Assembly (NCBI GenBank): GCA_963693285.1
Contig: OY848920.1
Location: 4,911,135 to 4,975,134, forward strand
Reading direction: 5' to 3'
DNA length: 64,000 bases
DNA from: Xestospongia muta
Taxonomy: Eukaryota > Porifera > Demospongiae > Haplosclerida > Petrosiidae
Under the pieces are notes generated by a model. The model was not told the DNA's origin, searched no databases, and was given only the letters and a program-made list of their open reading frames with translations. This document shows, piece after piece, positions 1-12,842 of this stretch; the first letter of the stretch is position 1, and every line of letters starts with the position of its first letter. The position numbers and the translations under genes were made by a program.

Positions 1-1460
1 AACTGAACGCTACTCAAGTTTTGTTCGTTTAAAACACGTCACTGCTTGGGTATTCCGATTTATCAACAATTGCTGTGCAAAGGTGAATAATAACTTGACC
101 AACCAGTCTCCATAACTATTCGTCGGTGAGTTGACATCTGCTGAAAACTATTGGCTGTCAATTATTCAGAAAGACCACTTCAGTAAAGAAGACAATTCCA
201 TCAGGCGTGATAGTGGGTTACCTAATAATAGTTGTCCAATACCTTTTCATCCATTTTTAGATCTAGCAGGCCTACTACGTGTAGGTGGCCGAGAGCAAAA
301 CTCTAAATTGTCTTATGCAAGTATGCACCCAATCATACTACAAGGAAAACACCCGATAACAAGACTCCTCATTCACTCAGAACATCTGCGACTGCTGGTC
401 CTGTATTATTGTGGTCATCTTTGTCACTTCGTTTTCACATTGTTGGGGGACAGAAAATAGTTCGAACTGTCACCTGACGTTGTATTGTCTGCAGACATCA
501 ATCTGCCAGACCTACTCCAAAGATAATAGGTAGACTACCAGTTGAAAGAGTAACCCCTGGTTGTTGTGGACTTTGCTGGTCCACTGGTAGTCAAGTATGG
601 TCATGTCCGAAGACCTACGCTTACCAAAGCCTATGTTTGTGTGTTTGTATCTCTTTCTGTCAAAGCTGTTCATTTGGAACCAGTCGCTAACTTGACAAGT
701 GACGCCTTCATAGCGTGTTTTAGGCACTTTGTCTCACGCAGAGGAAACCAAGTTTAATTCTTAGTGACCATGGAACAAATTTTGTGGGAGCTTAAAGGGA
801 GCTTCAAGAATTCATGAAATTTTTAGAAGAGCAGAATACCCAAAAGGCAATATCAGAATTTTGCTCAACACAGAATATTCAATGGCATTTTATTCCTGAG
901 CGTGCTCCACATTTCGGAGGTTTTGTGGGAGGCCGCTGTAAAAAGCTTTAAGATTCATCTACAAAAGGTTGCCATGGAGTTCACCTTTGAAGAACTCACC
1001 ACTCTTTTGACACATATTGAGGCTGTATTAAACAGCATTATTAATTTGCCTTCTGATGATGATGGAATTAAAGCCTTAACACCCGGTCATTTTCTAATTG
1101 GTCGACCACTAGAATCTATTCCTGACCCCTCATCCTTGTATGGTTCTCTATCAATCCTGAGACGTTGGCATTTGGTTCAAGCTCTGGTGTGTCCCTTTTG
1201 GAAGAGGTGGTCCACGGAATACCTTGTGGCCCTCAGGAAATGCAATAAATGGCATAGTAGACACAGGAATGTTTGCATCGGGGACATCATACTTGTGCAG
1301 GAAGACAATTTGATTCCATCTAAATGGCCTTTGGCACGAGTAACTCAAGTTTATGTTGGCCCAGATGGTGTAATATGAGTTGTGGTTATCAACACCGCCC
1401 AAGGTACATATACCGGGCCCTGTTAACAAGGTTGTGGTGCTGTTGCCTATGAACGAACAT
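1..1460 (+). mobile_element. Degenerate BEL/Pao retroelement, 3' part of pol
   Basis: Pieces in several frames spell the end of a BEL/Pao polyprotein in the correct order. At 131-400 lies the integrase zinc-binding region with the typical LLRVGGR motif and a following HPI block. At 570-760 the integrase core begins with DFAGP and continues with AVHLEPV. SDHGTNF is found near 758-790. APHFGG and WEAAVKSFK near 907-950 hold the final catalytic Glu. The C-terminal region with LTPGHFLIGRPLE runs at about 1076-1115. Frame changes occur near 460-560, 757, 900 and 1378, with several stops, so the element is dead. The 5' part lies before the window. I could not identify an LTR pair. Family assignment rests on this motif order. 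Confidence 0.85.
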
Positions 1461-1639
1461 TGAATTGAACGTTGAACATTTATTTTGTATACTATTATCT
1501 ATCTGAAGACTGTCGGTCTTGGCCGGCGGTATGTCAATGATTGTTGTATAGGTCTCATGTACCATATATATTCCGAAAATACTCAATTTACCTATTATTA
1601 GAAAAAAATTTTTACATAGCCATATCAGGTTTATCTGGG

Positions 1640-4600
1640 CTCGTACAACACATTCAGATCACAAGTAGTCACAATATTATAAATATGGAAAGAAAAATAA
1701 TTGAGTAAAAATGAAAAGATTGGTTTAAATACACTTGGAATTTATACTACATTATATCACATTTACCAACTATTATATTATAAATGACATATTTAGATCA
1801 TAAGTAATCACAGCATCATAAATTTAAAAAAAGGAAATAAAATAAAAACATTGGGTTAAAATATGTTTAGAATTTACACTACATTATATCACAATTAACG
1901 ACTATTATATTGTAAAGGACACATTTAGATCATAAGTAGTAACAGATCATAAACATGGAAAGAAACAATTGATTAATTAAAATGAAAACATTTGATTGAT
2001 ATACACTTAAAATTATACTACATTATATCACACTTACCAACTATTATTTGTAAAGGACACATTCAAATCACAAATAGTCACAGCATTATAAATATGGAAA
2101 GAAAAGTAATAGAGTAAAAATGAAAAGATTGGCTTAAATACACTTGGAATTTATGCTACATTATATCACAATTATCAACTATTATATTGTAAATGACATA
2201 TTTAGATCATAAGTAATCATAGCGTCATAAATTTAAAAAAAGGAAATAAAATTTAAACATTGGGTTGAAGTACGTTTAGAATTTACACTACATTATATTA
2301 CACTTGCCAATTATTATATTGTAAAGGAGACGTTCAGATCACAAGTGGTCAGAGTACCATAAATATGGAAAGAAAAACAATAGATTTATTAAAATGAAAA
2401 CATTGGATTGAAATACACTTAGAATTCATAGTACATTATATCACACTTACCAACTATTATATTGTAAAGGACGCATTCAGATCACTAGTAATCACATCAT
2501 CATAAACATGGAAAGAAACAATTGATTAATTATAATGAAAACATTGATTGAAATACGCTTAAAGTTTATACCACATTATATCACATTTACCAACTATTAT
2601 ATTGTAAAGGACACATTCAGATCATAAGTAATCACAGCATTATAAATATGGAAAAAAATAACAGAGTAAAAATGAAAAAAATTGTTTTAAATACACTTGG
2701 AATTTATACTACATTATACCACACTTACCAACTATTATATTGTACATGACTCATTTAGATCATAAGTAATCACAGCATCATAAATATGAAAAAAAAGGAA
2801 AAAAATGAAAACATTGGGTTGAAATACATTTAGAATTCACACTACATTATATCACACTTACCAACTATTATATTGTAAAGGAGATGTTCAGATCATAAGT
2901 GGTCACAGTATCATAAATATAGAAAGATAAACAAAAGGTTTATAAAAATGAAAACATTGGATTGAAATACACTTGGAATTTATACTACATTATATTACAC
3001 TTACCAACTATTATATTGTAAATGACACATTCAGATTACAAGTAGTGACAACATTATAAATATGGAAAGAAAAATAATAAAGTAAAAATGAAAAGATTGG
3101 TTTAAGTACACTTGGAATTTATGCTACATTATATCACAATTATCAACTATTATATTGTAAAGGACACATTTAGATCACAAGTAGTCACAGCATAATAAAT
3201 ATGGAAAGAAAAGTAATAGAGTAAAAATAAAAACATTGGTTTAAGTACATTTGGAATTTATGTACATTATATCACAATTATCAACTATTATATTGTAAAT
3301 GACAGATTTAGATCATAAGTAATCACAGCATCATAAATTTAAAAAAAGGAAATAAAATGAAAACATTGGGTTGAAATATGTTTAGAATTTACACTACATT
3401 ATATCACACTTACCAACTATTATATTGTAAAGGAGATGTTCAGATTACAAGTGGTCACATTCACCATAAATATGAAATGAAAAACAATAGGTTTATTAAA
3501 ATGAAAACATTGGATTGAAATACACTTAGAATTCATAGTACATTATATCACACTTACCAACTATTATATTGTAAAGGACGCATTCAGATCACTAGTAGTC
3601 ACAGCATAATAAACATGGAAAGAAACAATTGATTAATTATAATGAAAACATTGATTAAAATACGCTTAAAGTTTATACTACATTATATCACATTTACCAA
3701 TTATTATATTGTAAAAGACACAATCAGATCATAAGTAATCACAGCATTATAAATATAGAAAGAAAATAACAGAGTAAAAATAAAAAGATTGTTTTAAATA
3801 CACTTGGAATTTATACTACATTATATCACACTTACCAACTATTATATTGTAAATGACACCTTTAGATCACAAGTAGTCACAGCATTATAAATATGGAAAG
3901 AAAAATAACAGAGTAAAAATAAAAAGATTGGTTTAAATACACTTAGAATTTACACTACATTATATCACACTTACCAACTATTATATTGTAAATGACACAT
4001 TTATATCATAAGTAATCACAGCATCATAAATATGAAAAAAGGAAACAAAATGAAAACATTGGGTTGAAATACGTTTAGAATTTACACTACATTATATCAC
4101 ACTTACCAACTATTATATTGTAAAAGAGATGTTCAGATCACAAGTGGTCACAGTACCATAAATATGGATTAAAAAACAATAGATTTATTAAAATGAAAAC
4201 ATTGGATTGAAATACACTTAGAATTCATAGTACATTATATCACACTTACCAACTATTATATTGTAAAGGACGCATTCAGATCACTAGTAATCACAGCATC
4301 ATAAACATGGAAAGAAACAATTGATTAATTATAATGAAAACATTGATTGAAATACGCTTAAAGTTTATACTACATTATATCACATTTACCAACTATTATA
4401 TTGTAAAGGACACATTCAGATCATAAGTAATCACAGCATTATAAATATGGAAAAAAAATAACAGAGTAAAAATGAAAAAATTGTTTTAAATACACTTGGA
4501 ATTTATACTACATTATACCACACTTACCAACTATTATATTGTACATGACACATTTAGATCATAAGTAATCACAGCATCATAAATATGAAAAAAAAGGAAA

Positions 4601-6110
4601 CAAAATGAAAACATTGGGTTGAAATACATTTAGAATTCACCCTACATTATATCACACTTACCAACTATTATATTGTAAAGGAGATGTTCAGATCACAAGT
4701 GGTCACAGTATCATAAATATAGAAAGAAAAACAAAAGGTTTATAAAAATGAAAACATTGGATTGAAATACACTTGGAATTTATACTACATTATATTACAC
4801 TTACCAACTATTATATTGTAAATGACACCTTTAGATCACAAGGGTCACAGCATAATAAATATGGAAAGAAAAGTAATAGAGTAAAAATGAAAAGAGTGGT
4901 TTAAATACACTTGGAATTTATACTACATTATATCACACTTACCAACTATTATATTGTAAATGACATATTTAGATCATAAGTAATCACAGCATCATAAATA
5001 TGAAAAAAAAAAAACAAAATGAAAACATTGGGTTGAAATACGTTTAGAATTTACACTACATTATATCACACTTACCAACTATTATTATTGTAAAGGAGAT
5101 GTTCAGATCACAAGTAATCACAGTATCATAAATATGGAAAGAAAAACAATAGATTTATTAAAATGAAAACATTGGATTGAAATACACTTAGAATTCATAG
5201 TACATTATATCACACTTACCAACTATTATATTGTAAAGGACACATTCAGATCACTAGTAGTCACAGCATCATAAACATGGAAAGAAACAATTGATTAATT
5301 AAAATGAAAACATTGGATTGGAATACATTTAAAATTTATATTACATTATATCACACTTAACAACTATTATATTGTAAAGGACACATTCAGATCATAAGTA
5401 GTCACAGCATTATAAATATAGAAAGAAAAATTATAGATTTTTTAAAATGAAAACATTGGATTGAAATACACTTAAAACTTATACTAGGTTATATCACACT
5501 TACCAACTATTATATTATAAATGACACATTTATATCATAAGTAATCACAACATCATAAATATTAAAAAAAGGAAACAAAATGAAAACATTGGGTCGAAAT
5601 ACGTTTAGATTTTACACTACATTATATCACACTTACCAACTATTATATTGTAAAGGAGATGTTCAGATAACAAGTGGTCATAGTACTATAAACATGGAAA
5701 GAAACAATTGATTAATTAAAATAAAAACATTGGATGTAAATACACTTAGAATTTATACTACATTATATCACACTTACCAACTATTATATTGTAAAGGACA
5801 CATTCACATCATAAGTAGTCACAGGATCATAAACATGGAAAGAAACAATTGATTAATTAAAATGAAAACATTGGATTGAAATACACTTAAAATTATACTA
5901 CATTATATCACATTTATTAACTATTATATTGTAAAGGACACATTCAGATCACAAGTAGTCATAGCATTATAAATATAAAAAAATAGTTGAGTAAAAATGA
6001 AAAGATTGGTTTAAATATACTTGGAATTTATACTACATTATATCACACTTACCAACTATAATTATTGTAAATGACACATTTAGATCATAAGTAATAAAGC
6101 ATCATAAATT
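1640..6110. repeat. Tandem satellite array, unit about 137 bp
   Basis: A head-to-tail array of AT-rich units recurs at 131-140 bp. Each unit contains the conserved core ACCAACTATTATATTGTAAA, followed by a CAGATCATAAGT-like block, a poly-purine stretch and an ACTACATTATATCAC block. From its length the array holds about 33 units; this is an estimate. Units fall into recognisable variants, for example one with GGACGCATTCAG, one with GGAGATGTTCAG and one with GGGTTGAAATA, and the variants recur in the same order. No open reading frame is kept across units and no unique spacers occur, so it is a satellite rather than a coding or CRISPR array. Confidence 0.93.
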
Positions 6111-6990
6111 AAAAATAGACTATTTTGAAGATATAATTGTATCTATTAACATCAAGAACTGAGCTTGAGTTACTAGATCATTAGGTATTTGATAATTAAT
6201 AATAAATTATGTACGTTCTCCCTGTCAGTCATGATTCAGAACAAAACTAACAGTAAATAAGACAATGTCTGTATGTGTACTACTGCACTCTAGAATGACA
6301 ACTAATAATACAACCTCCTTCATATACACTGACTATACAGGAAGTGATGTCTTAATTATTAAAATCATTCTGTGGGAACTGTGTGATTCGTAACTGTTGT
6401 GGGAGGAGGACAAGAACAGTTGTCCGGGCGCTCTTACGCCGAGAGAGGTTACCTAATATTCAATTCTTTCAATTTAATTAACAATCTAGAAATATAAAGA
6501 GTGGACCAGGCAAAGACACAGCTTAGGATCAAACCTATAACTGTGTATACTATATGACACTTTTATCATAACTTCTTTTGAGATCTCAATGTATCCATCT
6601 TTGGATTTATTGAACCAACTTCTGACTGCCTTCTACCTCGCATTATTAGCTGCTGCAGCTCCAGCTGAATGCTCTAAAATTGTGAAAAACAAATTCAGAA
6701 TGATCATAACCAAAACTATTAATTCTTTACTTAACCAGCTCTCAAACTCTATTGTAGCAAATTGCACTATTTTTTTCCTTAATTTGGTCATTCTTACAGC
6801 TGAGTATAATCTGGGATAAGAATCTAATACTCAAATGACCTACTTCATTATACTTCACTAACCCTGTCACAGGACAAGTGGACAAATCCAATGTAACTAC
6901 AAGAACCTAATTGCCAAGTTGATATTTGTTTATCTAACTAAAATGTATAATATAATTTACGAGGACTTTGGTCACATACTGTGTGAACTA
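6111..6990. other. Intergenic stretch, no gene recognised
   Basis: AT-rich DNA between the satellite and the decayed IgGFc-like locus. It has one short hydrophobic open frame at 6589-6819 on the plus strand without any recognisable motif or splice context. I see nothing I can support. Confidence 0.5.
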
Positions 6991-8740
6991 ATACAAGTAG
7001 GTTGTATCCAAAACCACAAGCATTAGTATCAACTTTAATACCATGAACCTTGGAGTAATGTCACCTGTCTTATCACCATTATATAGACACATTAATCCTT
7101 TAATTTTGTTCTTATACCTCCCTAAAAGGCTAACAATAAGAACAGATATAAAACCACTTTGTTCATGTACTTGTAGAAATGCACCACTTGAGAAAATAAC
7201 ACTGATTGTGTTGTTACAGAGTCAGTGGCAGTCATGTTATTAAATTCTTGACTTTTCAACTCATTAAAGTTAGATCTTTCTCTATCAACAAGAGTAATCA
7301 CAGAAGTGATATTGTCAGCTGTTGCTATTTGAAACTGAACTGTGCTTGAGCTCTGTTCTTTTGCTACACAATCTTAGCAACAATATAGTGATAATTAGAA
7401 TAAGTTTACTAGTCAAATCTGTTTTGATAATGTTTAAATGTGTACGTTCTTTTAGACTGTGAACAAAACTTTTCATATTTCCATATTCAATTACATGAAG
7501 ACCAGCATTTTTATTTCTGTGACATAAAACATGAGGTAGAATCTCATCAAATTCAAGAAGTTTTCTACATCCTGAAATGTCTCTATTATAGCAATTAATA
7601 AGTTGCCACTCTCAGTTACATGATTTATCATCTAACAAAACATCAGCTGAGTTAATTGTTACTATTTAGATCTAATAATGATAAAACTTGTAAGTAAATG
7701 ACGTAATCAGTAGTACATACACCATTTTGTTAAGCAGTGACCCGTAGGAGGTATGAAACTCTGAGTTTCATGTAGGTATGAAATTTATAATAGGAATCTC
7801 TTGCATGACCTTCTGAAACATGTTGAGACACAAATAATGGCTTATCTGATTCAATGGTACAATAGGTAACTGGATCAATGTAAGGATTTGTAAAGTTCCA
7901 GGTACCATGAAATGCCACAAATGTGGCATTAACTTATGTCTTGTTAAAAATTTGAGTTATAATACTTTCTATTTCAGAGGTCACAATCTTTGCATAGTGG
8001 TGCACTGATGCTTTACAAAATGGTGCAATGACGAACTGTTTACCCCAAGTCACTGTTGGAGGGATCTGCTTCACAGGAACTACTACATCCATAGTACATA
8101 TTCCACCATCATTGTATATTTGACACTCCACCACACTCTTTTCCGTTAATAATTGTTAAAGTTTTATTTGTACCATTACCAGTTAAATCATCTTCAGCTC
8201 AATGAAAAGTGTTTTCATCAAATGTATCATGTAATAATATAGGTATTGCCAGCATTGATAGTAGTAGTTGGATGGCTTGAATTTTGAGGGTCTTCTGGAA
8301 TGTCTATCATCTGTGTACATACAATGGCTTTAGTAGTGTTTTCCTCATTTCCAACTAAAATAAATAGACTCTCATCTTCTCCCTGCTATCTATTGATAAT
8401 GCGTAATATTCATATCATTATAGTCCCATATTGATATATGGATAAGCTAAGTATTCAGTAATTAATTTATAGTTTGCATTCATCACAACAACTGATATAG
8501 GAATGTTGTCATCATTGGAATAGATATGAATTCCTTTGAATCGTTTAGTATATAATTTCCATGATATGGTTCAACATTGTAAGGTAGTACTACAAGAGCA
8601 GGACTATCAAAAGACACACTATTAATGTAGTACCAACCTGTACAATGTGGTTCCACCCAATAACTAGCTGTATTGTGAAATTAACTGATTGGACTGATAG
8701 TACTATACAGCATACATTATCCTTATATTTTTAAGATGTT
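6990..8740 (-). pseudogene. Decayed IgGFc-binding-protein N-domain-like gene
   Basis: Read from high to low coordinates, the minus strand gives fragments of the IgGFc-binding-protein N-terminal domain in the right order. These are a HIYSNDDNIPISVVVMNAN block near 8530-8470 followed by TEYLAYPY; a LTGNGTNKTLTIINGKECGG block near 8190-8130; then PPTVTWGKQFVIAPF near 8070-8020 with HYAKIVTSE; and YCTIESDKPLFV near 7865-7830. Frameshifts and stops separate every block, for example near 8500, 8225 and 7930, so the gene is broken. Weaker continuations run down to about 7000, including a GLHVIEYGN piece near 7500. In intact relatives this domain is extracellular and mucin-associated. The exact 3' limit is uncertain. 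Confidence 0.7.
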
Positions 8741-8799
8741 AATATTACAATTAAACTGTTCTTTGAAGATTAGAAACTCAGCAAACATTGTGATGCAAC

Positions 8800-9050
8800 T
8801 ACATCTAAATATAAGCAAGCAAGTTATGATTAGTCAATTCTTTGATGTATACTGAATGTAACAATATTGTTTTCGTTACTATTGTCATATTGTATTGACT
8901 TTGTATGTAGATAATAAATAAAAATGAAAGAGAACTGTTTAGACCACTTGGACAAGTAAGATTCACTTTTGCTAAGGTAGCCCACACACATTCAGCTTCC
9001 CTTACTATCACAGTTACTACCCTCAAAATCACAGTAGACTGTTATTAACT
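8800..9050 (-). pseudogene. Fragment of fibrinogen-like (YCDxE) domain
   Basis: The minus strand near 9028-8980 reads VYCDFEGSNCD, the entry motif of a fibrinogen-like domain. The expected Gly-Trp position has become Gly-Ser-stop, with TGA where a Trp codon would be. A shifted frame continues with LTCPSGLN, matching the TCP-x-GL step of the neighbouring copy at 9293-10310. The piece therefore carries at least one nonsense change and one frameshift. It lies just upstream of the IgGFc-like fragments on the same strand and may once have been its 5' domain. That linkage is inference. Confidence 0.6.
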
Positions 9051-9224
9051 CACATAAAAATGTTAGCATTGCATACTCCATAGTTTTATAATATCTAACG
9101 AACTGTTATTAGTTTTTCACAATTAAAAGCAGTAATACAATAATGCTATTATTGTTCAACTATTTTAAATAAACACAATAAAGCAGAAACAGTTAAATGA
9201 ATATACTAATACATTCTCATATTG

Positions 9225-9226
<2 letters not shown>

Positions 9227-9263
<37 letters not shown>
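9227..9263. repeat. (TG)n microsatellite
   Basis: A run of alternating TA then TG dinucleotides, TATATATATGTGTG continuing to TGTGTATAC. It lies just past the stop codon of the minus-strand fibrinogen-like copy. Confidence 0.95.
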
Positions 9264-9266
<3 letters not shown>

Positions 9267-9292
9267 CTTGGCTCCAATACAACTATTTTTGT

Positions 9293-10310
9293 TTAGCGAA
9301 CAAATAACTTGATATCTATTGGAGTGGCTTCATCAGGATAACCCTGACTGGTACACAATCTCACTTCAATATTATCAGTAATCAAATTAGTTAGTGTCTT
9401 CAAGAACCAAGGTTTGAGTGAAGTACAACAAGTGGCCTCAATACCAGGACAATTTTGTCCATCACATAATATATCAGTAAAAACTTCATTAGGCCAGCCA
9501 TTATTTGGTCAGCTGATTCACAGTAATAGTCATCACCCACATATGAAGGGGAGTAGCTTAGAACAACTGTTATATACAGGGACAGGTTATTGTGACACCA
9601 TCAACAAAATATCCTTCAATACTGTTATTTAAATTATCATCATTAGAATAAATGAATCTGTCACATAAAGGACGATCTGTGCTAATAAAGTTATTAGTAT
9701 AAAGTCCAGGAGGACACAAAGCATTAGGTTCACTCATGTTGAGATATCCCACTGTCATCCAACCTCCCATACCATCATAATTACTAAATTCCATATCACA
9801 ATAGATTGATAGATATAAAGGAACCATTTGGTGCTTTTTTCAAATAGTACCCAGAAAAGTTGAAATGTTTTCTTTGGAGACTTGAGAGGAGTTGTCAAAG
9901 TCATTGCCATCACAAAAGACAAATATTAAGGTAATGAACTAATAGGAGCTCGTATTTTGTAGTGCCCAGACAGAGCTGAACTGTTTTGTTTGAAAATCTG
10001 AATGCAGTGTGAAAATGCACCGTGAAAATGCTTATAAACTCGAAATCTGTTCAAGCTTTCATTATAGTTCATTTTTGGCTTTAAGGTTAAGTTGATCCTT
10101 GTCACTTGACACACTGTTGTGATTGATAGAATGTAACACCATTGTTAATATTCTCAACTCCAATACACTTGTCAGCAGTCGGAAGAGATAAAGACTCAGA
10201 GAGCATGTTTAGAGATCGTGGTAAATGATAACCACACTTAAATGATGGATAATGAACATTAACATCAACAAAAACGTTATAGCTGGTTTCATTAGTCATT
10301 GTGATAATGA
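9293..10310 (-). pseudogene. Sponge fibrinogen-like domain gene, probably broken
   Basis: Minus-strand frames from 10299 downward give a Cys-rich secreted-type sequence. The segment at 10114-9930 ends with the LSGHYKIRAP strand that precedes a fibrinogen-like entry motif. At 9806-9700 comes YCDMEF, then MGGWMTVGYLNMSEPN and LCPPGLY. Next are FVDGVTIT and CPC near 9600, SYVGDDYYCES near 9545-9510, and CCTSLKPWF near 9395. The C-terminal segment is NIEVRLC and DEATPIDIKLFVR, ending at a TAA at 9293-9295. Frame changes occur near 9930-9830, 9565 and 9450-9400. The spacing between GVTIT and CPC is shorter than I expect for the family. Short introns could explain some breaks, but the shift near 9565 has no splice signals, so I call it a pseudogene. 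Confidence 0.65.
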
Positions 10311-10329
10311 CATATAACTCAAAAAAGAT

Positions 10330-12040
10330 GAAAATACTTGCAAAAATTTAAATTTAGATATTTCTTGTTATCATTCAGTTTAGTACATCTATGCACTTGT
10401 TACACATGAATATATAAGATGATGTCAAAATATGATGTGTTTATCCTTGATTTCCATTACTTATGTTGATATTTTGATCTTCCGTGAAATACAGTTTCCG
10501 TGAAATTTTCATAGTTTGCAAGGGACAACACAGCTACAAATGTTTAAAATCATTGACAATGTTGGGACATAAACTTATAATTATTAATTCAATTAAAGCA
10601 GTAGATTTTAGTTAATATGCTCAGTGTTTCAAGATGATTACTTTGACCACTGACACAGTTATAATCATTAAAGCTGTAATAATCTACATTGTTTATGTTT
10701 CAGTCAGGTACTTAAATGAACTCCACTTTTCTTTAAAAAAAGTTTCTTACTAGTACTGAGCTATGAACAGAGTTAGTAGATAATGATGTTGTCTTATTAA
10801 CCTATTCACATCACCTAAATAGTACCTTACTGTACAATAGATATAATTATTCACTTTATAAATTAAAATTTTGTCGTCCCTAGCCTAAATGTTATATTCA
10901 AACCTAAGGGGTCCACGACTAGTATTTTGTACATTTCTTTTAACTAAATATGATTTTTGGGTAGGATTATTAATATTAGTAAGAGGCTAAGAGGCTAAAA
11001 GGCTAAGAGCTGGTGAATCTTGCAAACATTATGTTTCTAATAAAAATCAAATTATTTATTATTCACACAAAGTGTGTTTGTCAGTTTGTTTTAAACTACA
11101 TGATGTATGTATGTATAGCAGTCATAACAATCATTATCATTATAGTACAGAACACACATAAGGACACCTTTACATAATTTTTAGCAGGCTGCATAATAAC
11201 AGTACGTACATCTCAGTTGCTATTTAGTGTGTCTAAAATTTCTTTTGCATAACTAACTGTTATCCAGATTATGTATTTATACAGAGAATTTTCTCTCTAA
11301 ACGAAAATAGAACATACAAATGATACTGTCAGCTATTAAGGACATGTCCTTTCTAATTATACGAATTATAGACTTATAGTTATTTCCGGTATATCTGTCA
11401 CTCCTTCACTCCACCATAGTCAGGGTTGCCCTAAAGGATGGTTCTTACTGTTTAGTTAAATCTACAGTTTTTTATTAGTTATTGTTGATCTGTCGTGTTG
11501 TTTTCCTTGAAGTAATTAGGTATGATTCTATTAATAATTCCTTTGTATGTTCACAAATAAGAGAGTGTGGGGTTTAACGCCTGATTATTTATGAAGGCTT
11601 ATGATCAAAAGATTGGTATCTTGTTGATTGTTCATTGGTCTTATATACAAGCTTGTTGTATTAAACTGGTCATTATTAATGTTAATACTATGTGAGACTA
11701 AAAGTATAGCTCTTTGAAAATAATCCTTGAAGCTATCATAATCATAGGTTTTTAAGAACTTTTGTGTGAATTGTTTTCATTGAAATCCATTCTCTTGCTT
11801 ACAAGCGATGTATTATGACACATTGTCAATGGATTTGACTAAATTCACCAGACATCCTCTCTCTTGTTAGTAAATTGGCATCTCAATATGATACCATTAC
11901 AAATCGTTGAGTTGGCAAGTATTGATTTCCTTGTCATTAAAGTATTGAGCATGCCTATCAATAATAATTATTACATGAACATGACTTGATAAAATTAGCT
12001 ATATAGCTGTGCCCCTAATTGATATGTAATATTATTTGGT
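10330..12040. other. Intergenic stretch, nothing recognised
   Basis: AT-rich sequence with no frame longer than about 60 codons that shows a motif. I see no RNA gene and no clear repeat apart from short low-complexity runs, such as the repeated AAGAGGCTAA near 10980-11005. Confidence 0.5.
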
Positions 12041-12042
12041 AA

Positions 12043-12256
12043 AACCACACACGTCGCACTAAAAGTTTTGAATAAATGTTTATGTATATGTGGTTGCTAT
12101 ACAACCACTTTGTACAGGATGTTTACCAAATTTGGTATCAAAGTAGTTTAATGATCCTTGATACCAAGTATTGTATACATCCTGTGCAAAGTGGCCACAT
12201 AGGTACCACATATACGTAGCCGTTTATTTAAGTTTTTTAGTGCAATATGTGTTTTC
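12043..12256. mobile_element. Foldback/MITE-like palindromic element
   Basis: Two arms of about 95 bases are near reverse complements. The left arm, 12043-12140, contains GCACTAAAAG, AATAAATG, TATATGTGG and CCACTTTGTACAGGATG. The right arm, 12160-12256, contains CATCCTGTGCAAAGTGG, CCACATATA, TTTATTTAAG and TTTTTAGTGCAATATGTG. A short centre separates them. The structure is typical of a non-autonomous foldback element. I could not fix a target-site duplication, so the superfamily stays open. Confidence 0.7.
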
Positions 12257-12840
12257 TCAAATTAGGATACATATTCATAAATATGTCTTCATTCACAGCA
12301 CTCTCTGCATGCTAAAAATTTAACCCCCTTTAAAAAAGTCTTGTATTATGGTACTGATGTATATATATAATATAGTTATCACTTGTGACTAGACACTCTA
12401 CAAATAGAAGGTTCACTGACCACTAGACCACCTTGGATGTATATGCTGCACCATAATTTTTCCACAGGTGTCTAATTTCATCGATTTTTGTAATATGAAC
12501 CAGTTATATTTTCATATTTTTAGGATACAGTTATTCTAAAATTCTCAACAATCAATAAGAAATATGAGTTAACTCGGTAGATATTACACATTTTGATATC
12601 TATATATGTAGATGAGTATTTCACTCATGCAAAAAATATAAACTGATGCTATGCTCATTGAACCAGAGCTGATTCATATACACACATAATATAAACAGCC
12701 AATTATTCTTATATTCTTTTGTATTATTGTATACATAAAGATATCATTGACAAATCATTGATGCATATCATATTACATATACTTTCATTTTAATTGATGT
12801 GATAAAACTTTTATTGTAAATAGATCTTTTCACATTGTAG
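12257..12840. promoter_or_regulatory. Upstream region of the death-domain Roc-COR gene
   Basis: AT-rich stretch directly upstream of the ATG at 12843. It should hold the promoter of the plus-strand gene, but I cannot point to a specific core element. Confidence 0.25.
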
Positions 12841-12842
12841 TA

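Noticed and set aside
1640..6110. CRISPR-like array
   Set aside because: Whole units repeat without unique spacers, the unit is near 137 bp, and the surrounding genes are eukaryotic. It is a satellite.
6589..6819. Hydrophobic plus-strand open frame with an Ala-rich stretch
   Set aside because: No family motif, no neighbouring exons, and poor coding character. Could be by chance in AT-rich DNA.
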